Positions 13,570 to 21,267 of a stretch of DNA of 27,937 nt are shown piece after piece (positions within the stretch are counted from its first letter, which is position 1; each line of letters starts with the position of its first letter). Position numbers and translations under genes: made by a program. This stretch comes from JAANXG01 sp049583715 (GTDB lineage: Bacteria; Pseudomonadota; Gammaproteobacteria; Arenicellales; JAANXG01): the NCBI GenBank assembly GCA_049583715.1, contig JBAUWJ010000263.1, positions 1-27,937 of the forward strand. The letters are read 5' to 3'. Below the pieces are notes generated by a model. The model was given only the letters and a program-made list of their open reading frames with translations. It had not been told where the DNA came from and made no database searches.

Positions 13570-14835
13570 ATGCCGCCGCGCAGCAAGTCCGCCTCCAACG
13601 CCTGCCTGATGACACCATTGAAGCTGACCCGCCGTCGTTTCCTGCTGATGGCCGGATGCGGTCTGGCCGCGGCCGGCGGCGGCTACACTTACGTGCGCGG
13701 CCTGCGCTTCCCGCCGTTGGATCTGGTCGGCGATGGCCCGACCACGGCCTGGAAGGCCGGAGGCACCTCCGTTTCCGCACGCGGGGCCTTTTTCAAGGCC
13801 ATGGACGACGGTGCATTCCTGTTTCGCGCTTTCGTACCGGAGCCCGTGTTCAAAGTACGTGGCGACGGCGGCGGCGCGGTGCGGATCAAAGTGGAGAACC
13901 TGCACCGGGACGCGCAGCTCGGCGCCCAGGGGGCGCCGGCGTCTCTGGACGAGGAAAAGGACAACCTTGAACGGACGGTTTCCTTGCGGCCGGCGGCCGG
14001 GGCGGAGGCAGGGTTCTCCTGGCGCTTCCCCAGGCAGGAGCAGTTCCGGTTCGCGGCAATCGGGGATTCCGGAGGCGGCACGGAGCTTCACTGGGTCTTG
14101 AAGCGGGCGTCGCAGTTCGGCGCCGACTTCCTGCTCCACCTCGGAGACATCTACTACGAGAAGGGCGATCTCGAGCGGGCCTCGGGCCACTTCCGTGACG
14201 CCGATATTCCGGCCTACTCCGCCATCGGCAACCACGATTTCAACAACAACGGGCACGCCGAGTATCCGCGCTTCCATCGCCTGATCGGTCCCGGCAACTT
14301 CATCTTCAGGCTGGGCGGCATAGAATTCGTGACCTTCGATACGGCTGCTATGTTCTTCCCCGCGGACCGGGGCAGGCGGGGGCAAATCCTCAACGCTCTC
14401 AACCCCGTCGGCGCGAATGGGGGGATCAGGGACCGGGTCGCCTTCACGCACATGCCTTTGCGAGACCCCGACCCGAAGCGTGGCCATGCCGTGGGCCGGG
14501 CCGCCGAGGCCCGCTGGCTGAGGGAGCGCCTGTTGTCGACGGGGACGAAGAACCTGCTGGCCGGGCACATTCACATCAAGGACGAGTTCGACGACCACGG
14601 GCTGCACACGTACATCTCCGGCCAGGGCCTGGCCCACGCCGACTTGATCGTCAACCACGCCTACGCCCAGATCCTGCTTGGGGACGTGGCGCCGGGCGAG
14701 CCGGTGGCCTACCGGTGGCAACCGCTGAAGATGCCCTTCAACTGGCACTGCAACCGGCGCAACCTCGAAGTGCTGGACGCCTTGGAGCGCCCGCAGGTCA
14801 AGGCAAAGCTGTTGCGAGCGTGCCACAAGGCCTGA
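13570..14835 (+). CDS. Tat-exported metallophosphoesterase
   Basis: A calcineurin-like phosphoesterase of about 421 residues with a twin-arginine signal (TRRRFLLMAGCGLAAAGGG), so it acts outside the cytoplasm. The motifs follow the purple acid phosphatase order: GDSGGG (Asp166), LGDIYYEKGD (Asp193), GNHDF (Asn221, His222), FTHMP, and GHIH (His333, His335), giving a two-metal site for phosphate ester hydrolysis. Residues from about 60 to 155 form an N-terminal beta-rich domain with no name I can give. The start is uncertain: GTG 13543, ATG 13570 and ATG 13609 are all in frame and none has a good ribosome site. The last would put the Tat motif closest to the N-terminus. The substrate is unknown. 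Confidence 0.82.
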   Translation: MPPRSKSASNACLMTPLKLTRRRFLLMAGCGLAAAGGGYTYVRGLRFPPLDLVGDGPTTAWKAGGTSVSARGAFFKAMDDGAFLFRAFVPEPVFKVRGDGGGAVRIKVENLHRDAQLGAQGAPASLDEEKDNLERTVSLRPAAGAEAGFSWRFPRQEQFRFAAIGDSGGGTELHWVLKRASQFGADFLLHLGDIYYEKGDLERASGHFRDADIPAYSAIGNHDFNNNGHAEYPRFHRLIGPGNFIFRLGGIEFVTFDTAAMFFPADRGRRGQILNALNPVGANGGIRDRVAFTHMPLRDPDPKRGHAVGRAAEARWLRERLLSTGTKNLLAGHIHIKDEFDDHGLHTYISGQGLAHADLIVNHAYAQILLGDVAPGEPVAYRWQPLKMPFNWHCNRRNLEVLDALERPQVKAKLLRACHKA

Positions 14836-15070
14836 TCCGGCCCCGTCCCGCCCTTGGGACCTGAATGGCGCGCGAATTATTAATCAGAGCCAACTTCCAA
14901 ATTGGACCCGACCCGAGTAAGAATAGGGGTCCCCCATCCGTTCAGGTGTCATTAAGGGGGGGCGGGCCGGTTGCGGGCCCACGGCTGTAATGGCTGATTA
15001 CTAGATAGCGCGGCAGGCGGAGCCGGCGGCAAGGTGCCGCGCCGGTTGCGGCGAGCCGTCAGGGGGAGGG

Positions 15071-16600
15071 GTGGAGAGAACGCAGCACCTGGTGCAGCTG
15101 GTCCATCAGACTGTCGGGTACCCGGTAGCCTTCCTGCTCGTGCCGTTTCTGCTTCTGAGCTTCGCCGGCAAGCCGGGTCACCGCACCGCTGGGTGGGCCT
15201 ATCTCGTGCTGATGACCTTTCTGTACGGCACCGGCACGTTCATGACCCTGACGCGCCACGAGTGGCTGACCTGGGCGTTCGCCCGCAACGTTACCTTCAA
15301 TTTCTTCGGCTACTCCCTGCTGCTCTACGGCCTGCGCGCCGCCTACCTGCTCCACCGGCGCGACGCGTCGGCCCCGCGGCGTCTCGACTATGGCCTTGCG
15401 GTCGTTCTGACCGCCTCCGTGGTCGCCCTGGCGTCCGTCGCCGTCTGGAAAGACACGCCCATGCGCGTGTTCACCCTTCTCGGCATCGTCCTGATCGTGC
15501 TGGAATGGCGCGACGTCAAGGCACGTTTCCGGCCGCGCAGCCGCCTGTTCAATCGCCATGCGCGCTTCGTGCTGGGATCCTACTTCTACGTGCTCACCGT
15601 CGTGTCCGTCGTGCATCTGAACGGCCAGATGCCTCGCAATCTCAAGTGGTTGTGGCCGACCTCGATCGCCATCGTGGTGATTTATCTGATCACATCGAGC
15701 CGTCATTTCCTTTTGACTCACCGTCGGGTGATCACCAAGTCGGCCCTGGCGGTGACCGGCATCATCGCCGTGTGCTTCGGTGCCTACGCGGTTTCGGAGT
15801 TCCTCTTCGGCCCCCTCGACCTCGACATGGCGGACCTCGCGCGCATGGCCGGCCCGGCATCCCTGGGCGGGGGCCTGGTCAACAAGCGGCTCGGCGTTGG
15901 TCCGGTCGCGATCGAGACTGTGCACCCCAAGCCATTCCGGATCGAGCCGGAGAGCGATCCGGCGCCCTATCTGGAGGCACTGCGTGCTCTCCAGCGGATG
16001 CTGGCACCCGGCACGTGGGCGCTCGCCGGTGGGCTCGCCGTTCCCATCACGATGGGCTGTTTCTACCGCCGGCACGGCGACGTCGACATCGTGATGCCGC
16101 TCGGCGTATTCAGCGACGTGGTGCGCGCGTTCCGCGCCGGCGGCTATGAGCTGTACACGAGCTGGGCGGTCACCCATCACTCGCGCGGCCTCCTGCTGGA
16201 GTGCAGGATCAAGAGCGATGGCCCGACACTGCGGCTGAGACCCAGGCGGCTTTACGTCAGGAGGCCGGCGCGCGGCGTGGAGGGGACGCTGCTGGGGAAG
16301 ATCGATCTGTACCCCTACCGCGACCGGGGCAGCCATCTCGAGACCTGCAACAGCAACCGGGTGCTCGCGAAGCGAACCATGCGGTGCAGCTCCCTGGCGC
16401 CTTTCTCTCGTGCGGGCCAGGTGAGCTGCCTGGACCTGGAAAATGTGGCGTGCCTGAAGACACTGCGTACCGGCGCGAAGCACCAGCTCGACTGCGTGGT
16501 GATCCGCGATGGCCCCGACGCGGCCCGGGAGTGGTTCAAGGCGCAGGCCCTGACGGTCCCCCCGGACCGTGATCTGGTCCCGGCCGGCCGGGCCGTGTGA
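15071..16600 (+). CDS. Multi-helix membrane domain fused to nucleotidyltransferase-like domain
   Basis: A 509-residue two-part protein. Residues 1 to about 245 hold around eight membrane helices (roughly 10-32, 41-60, 71-95, 108-126, 131-146, 166-183, 194-209, 223-244). The pattern HQTVGYPVAF...GHRTAGWAYLVLMTFLYGTGT resembles DUF2306-type membrane proteins. From about residue 290 the protein is soluble and contains WALAGGLAVPITMG (Gly320, Gly321) followed by RRHGDVDIVMP with Asp337 and Asp339. This is the GG-x(n)-DxD signature of the minimal nucleotidyltransferase fold seen in aminoglycoside adenylyltransferases and LicD-like proteins. It starts on GTG 15071, with GGGGGAGGG directly before it. 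The fusion is unusual; no substrate can be inferred. It is followed by a terminator and is convergent with glnG. Confidence 0.75.
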   Translation: MERTQHLVQLVHQTVGYPVAFLLVPFLLLSFAGKPGHRTAGWAYLVLMTFLYGTGTFMTLTRHEWLTWAFARNVTFNFFGYSLLLYGLRAAYLLHRRDASAPRRLDYGLAVVLTASVVALASVAVWKDTPMRVFTLLGIVLIVLEWRDVKARFRPRSRLFNRHARFVLGSYFYVLTVVSVVHLNGQMPRNLKWLWPTSIAIVVIYLITSSRHFLLTHRRVITKSALAVTGIIAVCFGAYAVSEFLFGPLDLDMADLARMAGPASLGGGLVNKRLGVGPVAIETVHPKPFRIEPESDPAPYLEALRALQRMLAPGTWALAGGLAVPITMGCFYRRHGDVDIVMPLGVFSDVVRAFRAGGYELYTSWAVTHHSRGLLLECRIKSDGPTLRLRPRRLYVRRPARGVEGTLLGKIDLYPYRDRGSHLETCNSNRVLAKRTMRCSSLAPFSRAGQVSCLDLENVACLKTLRTGAKHQLDCVVIRDGPDAAREWFKAQALTVPPDRDLVPAGRAV

Positions 16601-16640
16601 GGGCCGGCCCCGGATGACCGGCCCGGGGATGGGGCCTTTT
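16601..16640 (+). terminator. Probable intrinsic terminator after the 15071 gene
   Basis: A GC-rich stem-loop begins at the stop codon. GGCCCC (16606-16611) can pair with GGGGCC (16631-16636), directly followed by TTTT (16637-16640). Alternative pairings such as GGGCCGG/CCGGCCC exist inside. The T-run favours the plus strand. Confidence 0.6.
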
Positions 16641-16648
16641 CTTACAGG

Positions 16649-18040
16649 TCAGCCGCGATCGATACCGAGCTCTCTGAGCTTGCGGGTGAGCGTGTTGCGG
16701 CCCCACCCCAGTCGCCTGGCCGCCTCCTGCTTGTGGCCGTCGGTGTGCTGGAGCGCCGTGGTCAGCAATACCCGCTCGAAATCGCTGCCGAGGGTCTGGA
16801 GGATATCCTGCTCTCCGAGCGTCAGGCGCTGCCGCACGGTCTGTCTCAGATAGCGGGTCCAGTCGGGCTCCCCCTCTGGGGCCGCTTGGCCCCGCATTTC
16901 CAACGGCAGGTCTTCACGGGTCACCCGCTGCGAAGGTGCCATGACCGTGATCCAGCGACAGACGTTCTCGAGCTGGCGAACATTCCCGGGCCAGGCGAAG
17001 GCCTGGAGCAGGACGAGGGCTTCGGGTGTGAGCTGCTTGGGCTCGACCTGGAGCTCGCGCGCCGTGGCCGCGAGGAAGTGCTCCACCAGGAGCGGTACGT
17101 CCTCGCGGCGGTCCCTGAGCGGCGGCAGCACCAGACGGATGACGTTCAGCCTGTGAAACAGGTCCTCGCGGAACCGGCCCTCGGCGACGCTCTTCTCCAG
17201 GTCCTGATGGGTGGCGGCGATGATCCTCACGTCCACCTCGATCTCCGTGTGGCCGCCGACACGGTAGAAACGATGGTCCGACAGGACGCGAAGCAGGCGG
17301 GTCTGGAGGTTTGGCGGCATGTCGCCGATCTCGTCCAGGAACAACGTGCCGCGATGGGCCTGCTCGAAGCGCCCGGTGCGCCGCTCGTGGGCGCCGGTGA
17401 AGGCGCCTTTCTCGTGGCCGAACAGCTCCGACTCCAGCAGTTCCCCCGGCACTGCGGCGGTGTTGATGGTGACCAGGGGCTGCCCGGCCCGGGCGCTGTG
17501 GACGTGCAACGCGCGGGCAACCAGCTCCTTCCCGGTTCCCGACTCTCCGCAGATCAGCACGTTCACGCGGGAGTTCGCCAACCGGCCGATGGCCCGAAAC
17601 ACTTCCTGCATGGCGGGGGCCTCGCCGATGAGTGCCGATACCGGCCCCGCGGCACGCCGCGTGGCCTCGCCCGCGTCGCGCTCGCTGACGGCGCGCTCCA
17701 CCAGCCTGACGGCTTCGGCCAGGTCGAAGGGCTTGGGCAGGTACTCGAAGGCGCCACCGCGATAGGAATCCACCGCGCTCTCGAGGTCCGTATGGGCGGT
17801 CATGACGATCACCGGCAGACTCGCGTCCCGCCCGCGAATCTCCTCCAGGAGGTTGAGTCCGTTGATGCCGGGCATCCGGATGTCGGTGATCACCGCTGCG
17901 GGGCGCTCCCGCTCCAGCAGGGCCGGAACGCCTTCGCCGGACTCGAAGCTGCGCGTGTCGTAGCCGGCCTTGGACAAGGCTTTCTGCAGTACCCAGCGAA
18001 TGGATTCGTCGTCGTCGATGATCCAGACAGTCCGTTTCAT
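16649..18040 (-). CDS. glnG: Nitrogen regulation response regulator NtrC
   Basis: A 463-residue sigma54 activator (E. coli NtrC is 469). The receiver domain (1 to about 120) begins VWIIDDDESIRWVLQ, with Asp53 in ITDIRMPG as the phosphorylation site. The AAA+ domain has Walker A GESGTGKE (about 165-172), GAFTGA for sigma54 contact (about 212-217) and FLDEIGDMP as Walker B. The C-terminus carries a Fis-type helix-turn-helix (HKQEAARRLGWGRNTLTRKL). Phosphorylated NtrC switches on glnA and other nitrogen-scavenging genes. The ATG at 18040 overlaps the glnL stop (ATGA), so translation is coupled. The longer open frame upstream is antisense-frame noise inside glnL. Confidence 0.97.
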   Translation of the reverse strand: MKRTVWIIDDDESIRWVLQKALSKAGYDTRSFESGEGVPALLERERPAAVITDIRMPGINGLNLLEEIRGRDASLPVIVMTAHTDLESAVDSYRGGAFEYLPKPFDLAEAVRLVERAVSERDAGEATRRAAGPVSALIGEAPAMQEVFRAIGRLANSRVNVLICGESGTGKELVARALHVHSARAGQPLVTINTAAVPGELLESELFGHEKGAFTGAHERRTGRFEQAHRGTLFLDEIGDMPPNLQTRLLRVLSDHRFYRVGGHTEIEVDVRIIAATHQDLEKSVAEGRFREDLFHRLNVIRLVLPPLRDRREDVPLLVEHFLAATARELQVEPKQLTPEALVLLQAFAWPGNVRQLENVCRWITVMAPSQRVTREDLPLEMRGQAAPEGEPDWTRYLRQTVRQRLTLGEQDILQTLGSDFERVLLTTALQHTDGHKQEAARRLGWGRNTLTRKLRELGIDRG

Positions 18041-19134
18041 CTCGCCTCGTCCCGTGACCAGGGCAGCAGCAGGGAGAACCGGGTTCTGCCGGGCTCCGAT
18101 TCGAGCTCGATGGCGCCCCCGTGGCGATGAACCACGTCCTGCGCGATGGACAGGCCGAGCCCGTTGCCTTCCGCCCGCGTCGTGACCATCGGGTAGAAGA
18201 CCTTGTCCTGAAGCTCTTCGGGAATCCCGGGGCCGTTGTCCTCGACATCCACGCTCAACACGCGCTGGTGCCACTGCTTGCCGATGTAGCGCGCCTCGAC
18301 CACGCGGGTCCGGAGGCGGATCTCGCCGCGCGTGGTCTCCGCCAGGGCCTCGACGGCGTTGCGCATGACGTTCAGCACCACCTGTATGAGCTGCTCGCGG
18401 TCGCCGCGGATCAGCGGCAGGCTCGGATCGTAGTCCCGGATGATGGACAAGCCTTCGCGGCCTTCGGCCTGGACCAGCTTGCGCACGTGCTCCAGCACCT
18501 CATGGATGTTCAGGGGCCGGGGGTCGATGGGGCGGTAGGAGCCCATGATCCGATCGACCAGGTTGCGCAGCCGGTCGGCCTCGTGAATGATGATCCGGGT
18601 GTACTCCCGCTGCTCGCGGTCCCGCAGCTCGTCGTCCAGAAGCTGTGCCGCGCCCCTCAGTCCCCCCAGGGGGTTCTTGATCTCATGCGCCAGCCCGCGC
18701 AGGATCTCCCTTCCCGCGGCATGGCGGTCCGCCCGCTGCTCCTCGCGGGCGCGGGACAGGAATCGGTCCGCCCGCGTGAGCTCCAGGAGGAGAGACAGGG
18801 GCTCCAACGCCCCGTGCACGGGCGTCACGGTCAGGTCCACACGCGCCGTCTTCCTTGATCCGATCACCACCGCCAGGTCGTAGGCACTCACGGTGTGGTC
18901 CTTCTCGAGCGCCTGGCGGGCGCAATCGACGACCGAGTCGCTGTCGAGGCACAGGCCCGCAAGCGGCCGTCCGTGGGCATGCCTCGCGCTCACCTCGAAC
19001 AGCGCCTCGGCGGCCGGGTTCATTTCGAAGACGCGCAGGTCCGCGTCACATCCCACCAGCGCGGTCTGGATGTGGTCCGCGTAGTTGCGCGCAGGAGCGA
19101 GGGTCACGGGCGATGTCTGCCTCAGGGGTTCCAT
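18037..19134 (-). CDS. glnL: Nitrogen regulation sensor kinase/phosphatase NtrB
   Basis: A 365-residue soluble histidine kinase partner of NtrC, controlled in E. coli by PII. Residues about 15-125 form a PAS domain (ALVGCDADLRVFEMNPAAEALF). The phospho-acceptor is His150 in GLAHEIKNPLGGLRGAAQLL. The ATPase domain shows the N box NVMRNAVEAL, G1 DNGPGIP and G2 GNGLGLS. No membrane helix is visible, as expected for NtrB. It lies 78 bp after glnA, with an intergenic hairpin and an NtrC site ending 11 bp before its ATG, so it can be expressed both from the glnA promoter and from its own repressible promoter. Confidence 0.96.
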   Translation of the reverse strand: MEPLRQTSPVTLAPARNYADHIQTALVGCDADLRVFEMNPAAEALFEVSARHAHGRPLAGLCLDSDSVVDCARQALEKDHTVSAYDLAVVIGSRKTARVDLTVTPVHGALEPLSLLLELTRADRFLSRAREEQRADRHAAGREILRGLAHEIKNPLGGLRGAAQLLDDELRDREQREYTRIIIHEADRLRNLVDRIMGSYRPIDPRPLNIHEVLEHVRKLVQAEGREGLSIIRDYDPSLPLIRGDREQLIQVVLNVMRNAVEALAETTRGEIRLRTRVVEARYIGKQWHQRVLSVDVEDNGPGIPEELQDKVFYPMVTTRAEGNGLGLSIAQDVVHRHGGAIELESEPGRTRFSLLLPWSRDEAR

Positions 19135-19144
19135 CGGCTATTGT

Positions 19145-19161
19145 CGCACCAAAACAGTGCA
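19145..19161 (-). promoter_or_regulatory. NtrC-binding site in front of glnL
   Basis: The minus strand reads TGCACTGTTTTGGTGCG, an exact match to the NtrC consensus GCAC-N5-TGGTGC. It ends 11 bp before the glnL start. In enteric bacteria a site at this place represses the internal glnL promoter; the same role is inferred here. Confidence 0.8.
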
Positions 19162-19175
19162 TTGGAAGCCCGATT

Positions 19176-19202
19176 GGGCGCCCCCTCTGGCCGGGGGCGC
19201 CC
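19176..19202 (-). terminator. glnA-glnL intergenic hairpin (attenuator or stabiliser)
   Basis: A perfect 10-bp GC stem, GGGCGCCCCC/GGGGGCGCCC, with a 7-base loop starts 11 bp after the glnA stop. No U-run follows, so it probably reduces read-through or protects the glnA 3' end rather than stopping transcription fully. Confidence 0.6.
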
Positions 19203-19212
19203 GCCGGTTCCG

Positions 19213-20622
19213 CTAGACGCTGTAGTAAAGGTCGAATTCGACCGGATGAGTGCTCATTCTCAGGGTCGTCACTTCCTGGTGCTTGAGGCCGATATAGGCG
19301 TCGATGGTGTCGTCGCTGAACACACCGCCGGCCTTCAGGAACTCCCGGTCCTTGTCCAGGGCGTCCAAGGCAATGTCCAGGCCGTGGGCGACGGTGGCCA
19401 CCTTGACTTCCTCCTCGGGCGGCAGGTCGTAGAGGTCCTTGTCCAGGGGCTCCCCGGGATGAATCTTGTTCATGATCCCGTCGAGGCCGGCCATCAGCAT
19501 GGCCACGAAGGTGAAATACGGATTGCCGGCCGAGTCCGGGAAGCGTACCTCGATACGCCGCGCCTTGGGGCTGGAGACGTAGGGGATGCGACAGGACGCC
19601 GAGCGATTGCGCGCCGAGTACGCCAGCAACACTGGTGCCTCGAAGCCGGGCACCAGTCGCTTGTAGCTGTTCGTGGTGGAGTTGGCGAAGGCGTTGATCG
19701 CGCGCGCATGCTTGAAGATGCCGCCGATGTAGTAGAGGCCCAGCTCGCTCAAGCCGCCGTACTCGTCGCCCGCGAACAGGTTCTTGCCCTCTTTCGCGAG
19801 CGATTGGTGCACGTGCATACCGCTGCCGTTGTCCCCAACCAGGGGCTTGGGCATGAAGGTCGCCGTCTTGCCGTGCTGGAACGCCACGTTATGGACACAG
19901 TACTTGTAGATCTGCAGCTCGTCGGCTTTTCTCACCAGCGTATTGAACAACATGCCGATCTCCGCCTGGCCGGCGGTCGCCACCTCGTGGTGGTGCACCT
20001 CGGTCATGACGCCCATTTCCTCCATCGCAAGGCACATCGCGGACCGCAAGTCCTGGAAGGCATCGACCGGGGGCACGGGGAAATAGCCGCCCTTGACGCC
20101 GGGCCGGTGCCCTAGATTGCGCTCGTCATAGGGGCGGCCGGTATTCCAGCTCGCCTCCGTCGAGTCGATTTCGTAGAAAGCCCCGCTGATGTCCACCTCC
20201 CAGCGTACGTCGTCGAAGACGAAGAACTCGGCTTCCGGGCCGAAGTACGCCGTGTCGGCGATGCCGGTCGACTTCATGTAGGCTTCGGCGCGCTTGGCGA
20301 TGGAGCGGGGGTCGCGTTCGTAGCCCTGCATGGTGGTCGGTTCGATCACGTCGCAGCGCAGCAGCAGCGTCTTCTCGAGCAGGAAGGGGTCGATGACCGC
20401 CGTCTCGCTGTCGGGCATCAGGATCATGTCGGATTCGTTGATCCCCTTCCATCCGGAGATCGACGAGCCGTCGAACATCTTGCCGTCCTCGAAGGTCGAT
20501 TCGTCGACCACGTGCGCGGGCACGGAGACGTGCTGCTCCTTGCCCCGGGTGTCGGTGAATCGGAAGTCGACGAACTTGACGCCGTCGTCTTTGATCATGT
20601 TCAGAACATTCGCCGCGGACAT
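19213..20622 (-). CDS. glnA: Glutamine synthetase type I
   Basis: A 469-residue enzyme, the same length as E. coli GlnA, that condenses glutamate and ammonia with ATP to glutamine as a dodecamer in the cytosol. Visible marks are the N-terminal VKFVDFRFTDTRGKEQHVS, the FDGSSISGWKGINESDM loop, the metal/ATP region FGPEAEFFVFD, the GSGMHVHQSL metal site, the NRSASCRIP ATP site, and LYDLPPEEE with the tyrosine that GlnE adenylylates in the GSI-beta class. I chose the ATG at 20622, preceded by GAGGAAACGCGAA, over an in-frame start 15 bases upstream. Regulation is by the sigma54/NtrC promoter about 200 bases upstream. It is the first gene of glnA-glnL-glnG. Confidence 0.98.
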   Translation of the reverse strand: MSAANVLNMIKDDGVKFVDFRFTDTRGKEQHVSVPAHVVDESTFEDGKMFDGSSISGWKGINESDMILMPDSETAVIDPFLLEKTLLLRCDVIEPTTMQGYERDPRSIAKRAEAYMKSTGIADTAYFGPEAEFFVFDDVRWEVDISGAFYEIDSTEASWNTGRPYDERNLGHRPGVKGGYFPVPPVDAFQDLRSAMCLAMEEMGVMTEVHHHEVATAGQAEIGMLFNTLVRKADELQIYKYCVHNVAFQHGKTATFMPKPLVGDNGSGMHVHQSLAKEGKNLFAGDEYGGLSELGLYYIGGIFKHARAINAFANSTTNSYKRLVPGFEAPVLLAYSARNRSASCRIPYVSSPKARRIEVRFPDSAGNPYFTFVAMLMAGLDGIMNKIHPGEPLDKDLYDLPPEEEVKVATVAHGLDIALDALDKDREFLKAGGVFSDDTIDAYIGLKHQEVTTLRMSTHPVEFDLYYSV

Positions 20623-20769
20623 TTCGCGTTTCCTCATGGGTTGATACGTTGATGAATTCTCACCGCCTTTCGCCGGCGCACCACTTTGCAGCCCGGGAAT
20701 CGAGTGTCGAAGTCACTGATCCTTCGGTGGTGCGTTCCTGCCACGGCGCGGACTTTGTCTGGCGATCCG

Positions 20770-20794
20770 GGGTCGCCTCCAGGCGGAGCGACCC
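20770..20794 (-). other. Hairpin in the glnA leader
   Basis: GGGTCGCCTCC pairs with GGAGCGACCC (one bulged C, 4-base loop) within the roughly 200-nt leader predicted between the sigma54 start site and glnA. A smaller hairpin (GGCC-CGAA-GGCC) lies at 20796-20807. Their role, if any, is unknown. Confidence 0.4.
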
Positions 20795-20833
20795 AGGCCC
20801 GAAGGCCGGAGTGCGCTGAATGCACTGATACAC

Positions 20834-20849
20834 AGCACGATTCGTGCCA
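20834..20849 (-). promoter_or_regulatory. Sigma54 (-24/-12) promoter of glnA
   Basis: The minus strand reads TGGCACGAATCGTGCT. This gives the invariant GG and GC dinucleotides 10 bases apart and matches TGGCACG-N4-TTGCW except for one base. The transcript would start near 20823. Two NtrC sites lie about 100 and 130 bp upstream, the arrangement of E. coli glnAp2. Confidence 0.85.
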
Positions 20850-20915
20850 GGTAAGGCCGGGAAGCGCGCAAACACGCGGAGAGGCCAAGGGGGAGGCTCA
20901 TCGCCGGCCCGAGAC

Positions 20916-20930
20916 GCACGCTATTGGTGC
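20916..20930 (-). promoter_or_regulatory. NtrC-binding site, glnA proximal
   Basis: On the plus strand GCACGCTATTGGTGC matches GCAC-N5-TGGTGC exactly. It is centred about 100 bp upstream of the predicted sigma54 start. Confidence 0.85.
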
Positions 20931-20944
20931 GTTAGGATAAAGGG

Positions 20945-20961
20945 TGCACCATCATAGTGCG
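20945..20961 (-). promoter_or_regulatory. NtrC-binding site, glnA distal
   Basis: TGCACCATCATAGTGCG on the plus strand matches the NtrC consensus with one mismatch in the core. It lies 30 bp (about three helical turns) from the proximal site, so two dimers would sit on one DNA face, as needed for oligomerisation. Confidence 0.8.
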
Positions 20962-20985
20962 CATAGCGGGTGACAGGTGTTCGGA

Positions 20986-21267
20986 TCAGGCATTGACACG
21001 AATGCGAATCCTGATTTCGGACTCCTCCTCCCAAGTGCTTACGACCTCATGGCCATGTATCCGGCACCACGCCGGGATGTCCTGAAGCGCGCCGGGATCG
21101 GTGGCAATGACCTCCAGCTCGTCTCCGGCCGCGAGCTGCCTGATCCGGTCCTGGGTCCTGATCACCGGCATGGGGCAGAGCAGGTGTCTGGCATCGAGCC
21201 GGTGCACGGGCGCGCGGCCCGCGCCGCCACGCACGGCGGCATCATCCGCGCTGGCTACACGTACCAT
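20986..21267 (-). CDS. TusA-family sulfur carrier protein
   Basis: A 93-residue protein of the TusA/SirA fold. The family carries sulfur as a persulfide on the first Cys of a CPxP motif; here it is Cys31 in LDARHLLCPMPVI. The rest follows the two-layer fold: LAAGDELEVIATDPGALQDIPAWCRIHGHEVV. About 20 extra residues precede the domain. The ATG at 21267 overlaps the end of the PP-loop gene by 13 bases, so the two are surely co-translated, which makes that enzyme its likely partner. A longer start at 21315 is open but would lie further inside the upstream gene. The glnA promoter region lies just downstream. Confidence 0.88.
   Translation of the reverse strand: MVRVASADDAAVRGGAGRAPVHRLDARHLLCPMPVIRTQDRIRQLAAGDELEVIATDPGALQDIPAWCRIHGHEVVSTWEEESEIRIRIRVNA

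Noticed and set aside
14836..15070. Possible RNA gene or riboswitch in the 235-bp spacer before the membrane-nucleotidyltransferase gene
   Set aside because: Only short weak stems such as GGGCC/GGCCC are visible, with no known RNA signature and no convincing promoter.
20674..20740. Further NtrC sites in the glnA leader (GCACCACTTTGC, GGTGGTGCG)
   Set aside because: Each matches only one half of the dyad well; spacing and the second half-site fail.
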